Source of the DNA: Buchnera aphidicola (Tuberolachnus salignus)
Lineage (GTDB): Bacteria; Pseudomonadota; Gammaproteobacteria; Enterobacterales; Enterobacteriaceae
NCBI RefSeq assembly: GCF_900016785.1
Contig: NZ_LN890285.1
Coordinates: forward strand, 124,001-188,000
Direction: 5' to 3'
DNA: 64,000 nucleotides
In this document: positions 59,830-64,000 of the stretch, in pieces
Position numbering within the stretch: the stretch's first letter is position 1
Layout of the letters: the number at the start of each line of letters is the position of its first letter
Notes under the pieces: generated by a model
Database searches by the model: none
Seen by the model: only the letters and a program-made list of their open reading frames with translations
Told to the model about the DNA's origin: nothing
Program-made: the position numbers and the translations under genes

Positions 59830-61917
59830 ATGAAATTTATAAATTTTTTTTTATTTTTTTTAAAAAAAAAAGAAAAAATTATTATTAAATCTTTGTTAAT
59901 ACCATGTTTAATATTAGTTTTATTAACTATGTTAATTGTACCTTTATCACCTTTTTTATTAGATATTTTGTTTACTTTTAATATTACTTTGTCAATTATG
60001 ATTTTAATTTCTACTATGTTAATGCAACATACGTTAGAATTTTCTTCTTTTCCAATAATTTTATTATTTTCAACTTTATTACGTTTATCTTTGAATATAG
60101 CGTCTACACGTATTATTCTTTTGAAAGGACATTTAGGTTCTGTTTCGGCAGGATATGTAATTGAGTCTTTTGGTAATTTTTTAGTAGGTGGTAATTTTAT
60201 TATTGGTATTGTTATATTTATTATTTTAGTTATTATTAATTTTATTGTGATAACAAAGGGGGTAAGTAGAATTTCTGAAGTAGGAGCACGTTTTACATTA
60301 GATGCAATGCCAGGAAAACAAATGGCAATTGATTCTGATTTGAATGCTGGTTTAATACAATCTACAGAAGCAAAAAAAAGAAGATTAAAAATTGAAAAAG
60401 AAGCTGATTTTTATGGATCTATGGATGGAGCAAGTAAATTTGTACGTGGTGATGCAATAGCAGGAATAATTATTATGTTTGTTAATTTGTTAGGGGGTTT
60501 ATTTGTAGGTATTTGGCAGCATAATATGACTTTTTCGGAAGCTTCTCAAATATATTGCTTATTAACTATTGGAGATGGTTTAGTAGCTCAAATACCATCT
60601 TTAATTATTTCTACTGCTTCCGCTATTATTGTTACTCGTATAAATTCTGATCAAAATAATGTTGGAGATCAAATTTTACAACAACTTTTTAACGTTCCAA
60701 AAGTAATTTTATTAAGTGGATTAGTAATAGGAATCTTAGGGTTAATACCTGGAATGCCTCATTTAGTTTTTTTATTATTTACTTTTGGATTATGTATATT
60801 ATCATGGAGAATTTATAAAAAAGAATTAAATCTTAAAAATTTTGATAAAAAAAAAAAAGATATGTTTACACAAAATGAACATAATATTACTTTGTCTTGG
60901 AAAGATGTATCTTTTGAAGAATTAATGGTTATAGAGTTAAGTCATGATTTAATATCTTTAACTCAAACTTCAGATGCAGATGGTTTATTATTACATTTAA
61001 ATAAAATTAGAAAAAATTTTGCTCAAGAAATTGGTTTTTTACCTTCTATAATACATGTATTAATTAATCATGAACTGTTATTAAACCAATATAGAATTTT
61101 AGTTAAAGGTATAGAAATTGCAAGAGGAAAAGTATATTTAAATAAGTTATTAGCAATCGATAATGGTTCTGCAAAAGGCGTTTTAACAGGAAAAAAAATT
61201 TATGATCCAGTTTTTAATTTACCTGCTTTTTGGATTAAAAAAGAATTGGAACAAAAAGCAATTTCTAAAAATTTTTTAATAGTTAAAAATTCTATGGTAA
61301 TTATAACTCATTTTCATAATATAATAAAAAATTATTTTCATGAAATTTTTGGATTCCAAGAAACTCAAGAATTATTGGATTATATATCTCAAAGTACACC
61401 GAAATTAGTAGAATCCTTAATTCCATCTAAATTATCTGTTTTTGATTTACAAAAAATTTTACAAAATCTCTTAAAAGAAAAGATTTCAATTAGAGATATT
61501 CGTACTATTTTAGAAACCTTATTGGAATTTACTCCAACTATTAAAAAAGATTTAGAAATATTAACTGGTATGGTAAGAATTGCATTACGAAAATCAATAA
61601 CTCAAAAATATTTTTTTAATTCTGGAGATATTAAAGTATTAGGATTAAATTTTGAATTAGAAACGTTATTATTAAATAACATTGAAAAAAATAATTATAT
61701 TCTTGATCCTAAATTAGCTGAAAATTTAATTAAAAATACTAAAATAGCTATTGAAATACAAAAAAAAAATAAAAATCCAATAATTTTACTAGTTAATCAT
61801 TCTTTACGTTTTTTTTTGGCGCGTATTTTTTTTAAAAGTATTCCAGAACTTATAGTGTTATCTTTTTTTGAAATTTCTGAAGAAAGAAATGTTATTATTA
61901 CAGTTTTTATTCGTTAA
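59830..61917 (+). CDS. flhA: Flagellar biosynthesis protein FlhA
   Basis: FlhA is the main export-gate protein of the flagellar type III system, with a ring-forming cytoplasmic domain. The 695-residue product (692 in E. coli) has eight membrane helices in the first 330 residues and the conserved FHIPEP loop VSRISEVGARFTLDAMPGKQ, shown in part, followed by MAIDSDLNAGLI. The cytoplasmic domain from about residue 350 is complete. It forms an operon with flhB, preceded by a TTTGGAG ribosome binding site. In Buchnera the flagellar export apparatus is retained without filaments, and this pair fits that picture. Confidence 0.96.
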   Translation: MKFINFFLFFLKKKEKIIIKSLLIPCLILVLLTMLIVPLSPFLLDILFTFNITLSIMILISTMLMQHTLEFSSFPIILLFSTLLRLSLNIASTRIILLKGHLGSVSAGYVIESFGNFLVGGNFIIGIVIFIILVIINFIVITKGVSRISEVGARFTLDAMPGKQMAIDSDLNAGLIQSTEAKKRRLKIEKEADFYGSMDGASKFVRGDAIAGIIIMFVNLLGGLFVGIWQHNMTFSEASQIYCLLTIGDGLVAQIPSLIISTASAIIVTRINSDQNNVGDQILQQLFNVPKVILLSGLVIGILGLIPGMPHLVFLLFTFGLCILSWRIYKKELNLKNFDKKKKDMFTQNEHNITLSWKDVSFEELMVIELSHDLISLTQTSDADGLLLHLNKIRKNFAQEIGFLPSIIHVLINHELLLNQYRILVKGIEIARGKVYLNKLLAIDNGSAKGVLTGKKIYDPVFNLPAFWIKKELEQKAISKNFLIVKNSMVIITHFHNIIKNYFHEIFGFQETQELLDYISQSTPKLVESLIPSKLSVFDLQKILQNLLKEKISIRDIRTILETLLEFTPTIKKDLEILTGMVRIALRKSITQKYFFNSGDIKVLGLNFELETLLLNNIEKNNYILDPKLAENLIKNTKIAIEIQKKNKNPIILLVNHSLRFFLARIFFKSIPELIVLSFFEISEERNVIITVFIR

Positions 61918-61960
61918 ATTTATCATATATTTCTTTTAAGTAGAAATAAAATTTATAAAA

Positions 61961-63676
61961 TTACATTATTTTAACAGTAGATATTCCTAACAATTTTAAT
62001 CCAGTTTTTATTATTTTTGCTGTTAAAATAATTAGTTTTATACGACTAATTTTAATGTTTATATCATTTTCTGAAATAATTGAACAATTTTCATAAAAAT
62101 TAGAAAAAATTTCTGATAATTTAAATAAATAATTACATAATAAATGTGGAGTTCCATGTTTTTTTATATCTAAAATAATATCAAAAAATTGTAATAATTT
62201 AATTGAAATATTTTTTTCATAAATATTATTAATAGTAATTTCATGATTTTTATTCCATTTTATATTTTTATTTTTTTTTAAAATAGAAAGAATACGTGTA
62301 TAAGCATATTGAATATATAAAGAAGTATTTCCTGTTAATGTTAACATTTGTTTCCAATCAAAAACATAATTTTTTTTTCTATTTTTTGATAATTCAAAAT
62401 ATTTTAATGCACCTATACCTATTTTTTCAGCTGTTTTATCAATATTTTGTACAGACCAATTCTGATTTCTTTTTTGAAGTATTTTTTTTGTTTTTTTTAT
62501 TGCTTCTGTAATTAAATGTTTTAATTTAATTGTATGTCCTTCTCGAGTTTTAAATGGAGTATTATTTTTTGATAATATCATTCCAAAAGTATGATGCTCT
62601 ATATGTAAAAAAGATGATAAATAACCTGCACGTTTTGCAATATTTTGAATATTTTTAAAATGTTGAGTTTGTCTGACATCAGTATAATAAATAATTTTGT
62701 TAGCTTTTAAAATTTGACTTCGATATTTTAAACATGCTATGTCAGTAGTAGCATATAAATAAGATCCATCTTTTTTTTGTAAAATTACTCCCATTTTTTT
62801 TCCAACACGATTTTTTAAAGTAGGAATAATAGAAACTAAATTACCATTTTTTTTAAAAATTATTTTTTTTTTTTTTAAATCTGTAAGCATATTTGGTATT
62901 AGAGGATGATAAAAACTTTCTCCAACAATATTTTGAATTTTTAATTTAATTTTTAGTTTTTGATAAATTTTTTGATTTTTTTTAATTGTAATTTCTCTTA
63001 ATTTTTTCCAGATTTTTATATATTTTGGATTTTTATTTTGTAATTGAAGAGTACAATATTGAGATATTTTATAAAATTTTTTATTAGACTGAATTTTTTT
63101 TTGAGATTTTTGGTACAATTTTTCAACATTTTGAAAATTTTTAATAGAATATTTTTTTATATAAGCTAATAACATCCCTATTTGAGCTCCACAATCTCCA
63201 ATATGATTAATTTGAATAACATGATAACCTAAAAATTTTAAAATGTTAGTTGTAACGTCACCTAAAACAGTAGATCTTAAATGACCTACATGCATTTCTT
63301 TTGCAATATTAGGTGAAGAATAATCTACAATAATAATTTTTTTAGAAGGTTTATTATTATTTATTTTTTTTTTATTAAACATATTATTAATTTTTAAACA
63401 AATCCAAGCATTTTTTATAGTAAAATTAATAAAACCAGTATCTGTAATTTGAATTGATTGATAAAAAAAATTTTTATTCATTTTTTCTGATACTTTTTTT
63501 GCTAATGTATAAGTATTAATATTTAAAATTTTAGATAATTTAATAATTCCATTGATTTGATAATCAAATTTTTTTTTTTTGAAATATTTTTGAATATTAG
63601 GTTGAAAATTTTTTGGAGCTCCTAATTCAATACAAATTTTGTATATATTTTTTTGTAAATTTTTTAAAAGAGTCAT
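61961..63676 (-). CDS. argS: Arginyl-tRNA synthetase
   Basis: ArgS charges tRNA-Arg. The 571-residue product (577 in E. coli) is class I: VDYSSPNIAKEMHVGHLRST holds the HIGH-like HVGH signature at about residue 130, followed by LGDVTTNILKFLGYHV. QTQHFKNIQNIAKRAGY and TREGHTIKLKHLI (for the KMSKR-like region) are also conserved, and the C-terminal DALR anticodon domain is present. A14 (62863-62876) lies in frame within LKKKKIIF. It converges on flhA, with a weak seven-base hairpin (61928-61948) between them. Confidence 0.96.
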   Translation of the reverse strand: MTLLKNLQKNIYKICIELGAPKNFQPNIQKYFKKKKFDYQINGIIKLSKILNINTYTLAKKVSEKMNKNFFYQSIQITDTGFINFTIKNAWICLKINNMFNKKKINNNKPSKKIIIVDYSSPNIAKEMHVGHLRSTVLGDVTTNILKFLGYHVIQINHIGDCGAQIGMLLAYIKKYSIKNFQNVEKLYQKSQKKIQSNKKFYKISQYCTLQLQNKNPKYIKIWKKLREITIKKNQKIYQKLKIKLKIQNIVGESFYHPLIPNMLTDLKKKKIIFKKNGNLVSIIPTLKNRVGKKMGVILQKKDGSYLYATTDIACLKYRSQILKANKIIYYTDVRQTQHFKNIQNIAKRAGYLSSFLHIEHHTFGMILSKNNTPFKTREGHTIKLKHLITEAIKKTKKILQKRNQNWSVQNIDKTAEKIGIGALKYFELSKNRKKNYVFDWKQMLTLTGNTSLYIQYAYTRILSILKKNKNIKWNKNHEITINNIYEKNISIKLLQFFDIILDIKKHGTPHLLCNYLFKLSEIFSNFYENCSIISENDINIKISRIKLIILTAKIIKTGLKLLGISTVKIM

Positions 63677-64000
63677 ATAATTATTTTTTTCCGAATATTT
63701 AAATAAATAATAATATTAAATTATAATTGATTCTGTATGTTGAAAAAACTTAAATAATTAAAAAATTATATTTAAAATTTTAATTTAAATATAATATAAT
63801 TATATTATATATTGATTTTTTTAATGTAAAAGAATTTTTATTAAAACTATTAATATTTTTTTATCCAATATATTATTGAAAATATTTTTAATATTTTGAA
63901 AAATAAAAGAAACATTATATTTAAATAAAAAATATATTTGAAATTTTTAAATTTTTTGAATTATGAATTGTTATATTTATTTATAATAATAAAAATTTTA
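63677..64000. other. Intergenic region after the argS start, to the window edge
   Basis: These 324 bases are upstream of the minus-strand argS and should contain its promoter. They are nearly pure A/T with no reading frame, tRNA-like sequence or G/C-containing hairpin. The neighbouring gene lies beyond the window. Confidence 0.6.

Noticed and set aside
61928-61948. A seven-base hairpin between flhA and argS as a terminator
   Set aside because: There is no T run on either side and the stem is nearly all A/T, so it is only mentioned with argS.
1-64000. CRISPR arrays, insertion sequences, prophage or restriction systems
   Set aside because: No regularly spaced repeats, terminal inverted repeats, transposase, integrase or methylase frames were seen; nearly all coding space is taken by conserved housekeeping genes.

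Overview
The window is a stretch of the chromosome of an obligate insect endosymbiont of the Buchnera aphidicola type (Gammaproteobacteria). The evidence is the extreme AT bias (about 15-20% GC by eye), lysine/isoleucine/asparagine/phenylalanine-rich proteins that still align end to end with Escherichia coli orthologues, no mobile elements, and a gene order that is an eroded version of the enterobacterial order. It carries amino-acid pathways that serve an aphid host (thrABC, ilvIH, dapD) and flagellar export genes (flhB, flhA) without a visible flagellin system. I cannot name the host aphid from sequence alone.

Layout. 1-5741: the end of the nuo operon (tail of nuoI, then nuoJ-K-L-M-N), the membrane arm of respiratory complex I. 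5822-6775: prs. 7145-12562: prfA, prmC (broken by a one-base frameshift in an A10 tract), sirB1, ackA and a half-length pta. 12813-17329, minus strand: gyrA, a 2-Cys peroxiredoxin, grpE and the tmRNA gene ssrA. 17616-21282: grxD, rnt, sodA, pth, ychF. 21336-28203, minus strand: the thrA-thrB-thrC operon, then pcnB and dksA. 28456-37816: truA, secA and the pyruvate dehydrogenase operon aceE-aceF-lpdA. 38013-46787, minus strand: erpA, ftsZ, ftsA, rsmH, ilvH, ilvI, dapD, map. 47066-56937: rpsB, tsf, frr, bamA, fabZ, dnaE. 56934-63676: proS, flhB, flhA, argS.

How the genes fit together. Pyruvate dehydrogenase and AckA-Pta make and handle acetyl-CoA, and complex I reoxidises the NADH. ThrABC, IlvIH and DapD feed essential amino acid synthesis. 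The remainder is a minimal set for translation (RF1, RRF, EF-Ts, S2, Pth, TruA, ProRS, ArgRS, methionine aminopeptidase, tmRNA), replication (GyrA, Pol III alpha), secretion (SecA), outer-membrane assembly (BamA), redox defence (SodA, peroxiredoxin, GrxD) and Fe-S assembly (ErpA).

I found no previously undescribed system. The points that deserve a second look are reductive ones: FlhB has lost its NPTH autocleavage motif, prmC is frameshifted at poly(A) while other genes keep A12-A16 tracts in frame, Pta has lost its N-terminal half, the murein genes between rsmH and ftsA are gone although FtsZ and FtsA remain, pyrH is absent between tsf and frr, the regulatory domains of ThrA look degenerate, BamA lacks a recognisable VRGF loop, and the tmRNA gene does not encode its CCA end. 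Gene losses mean loss from the expected place; a copy elsewhere in the genome cannot be excluded from one window. Because the background is so AT-rich, -10/-35 promoter matches are uninformative and none are called.
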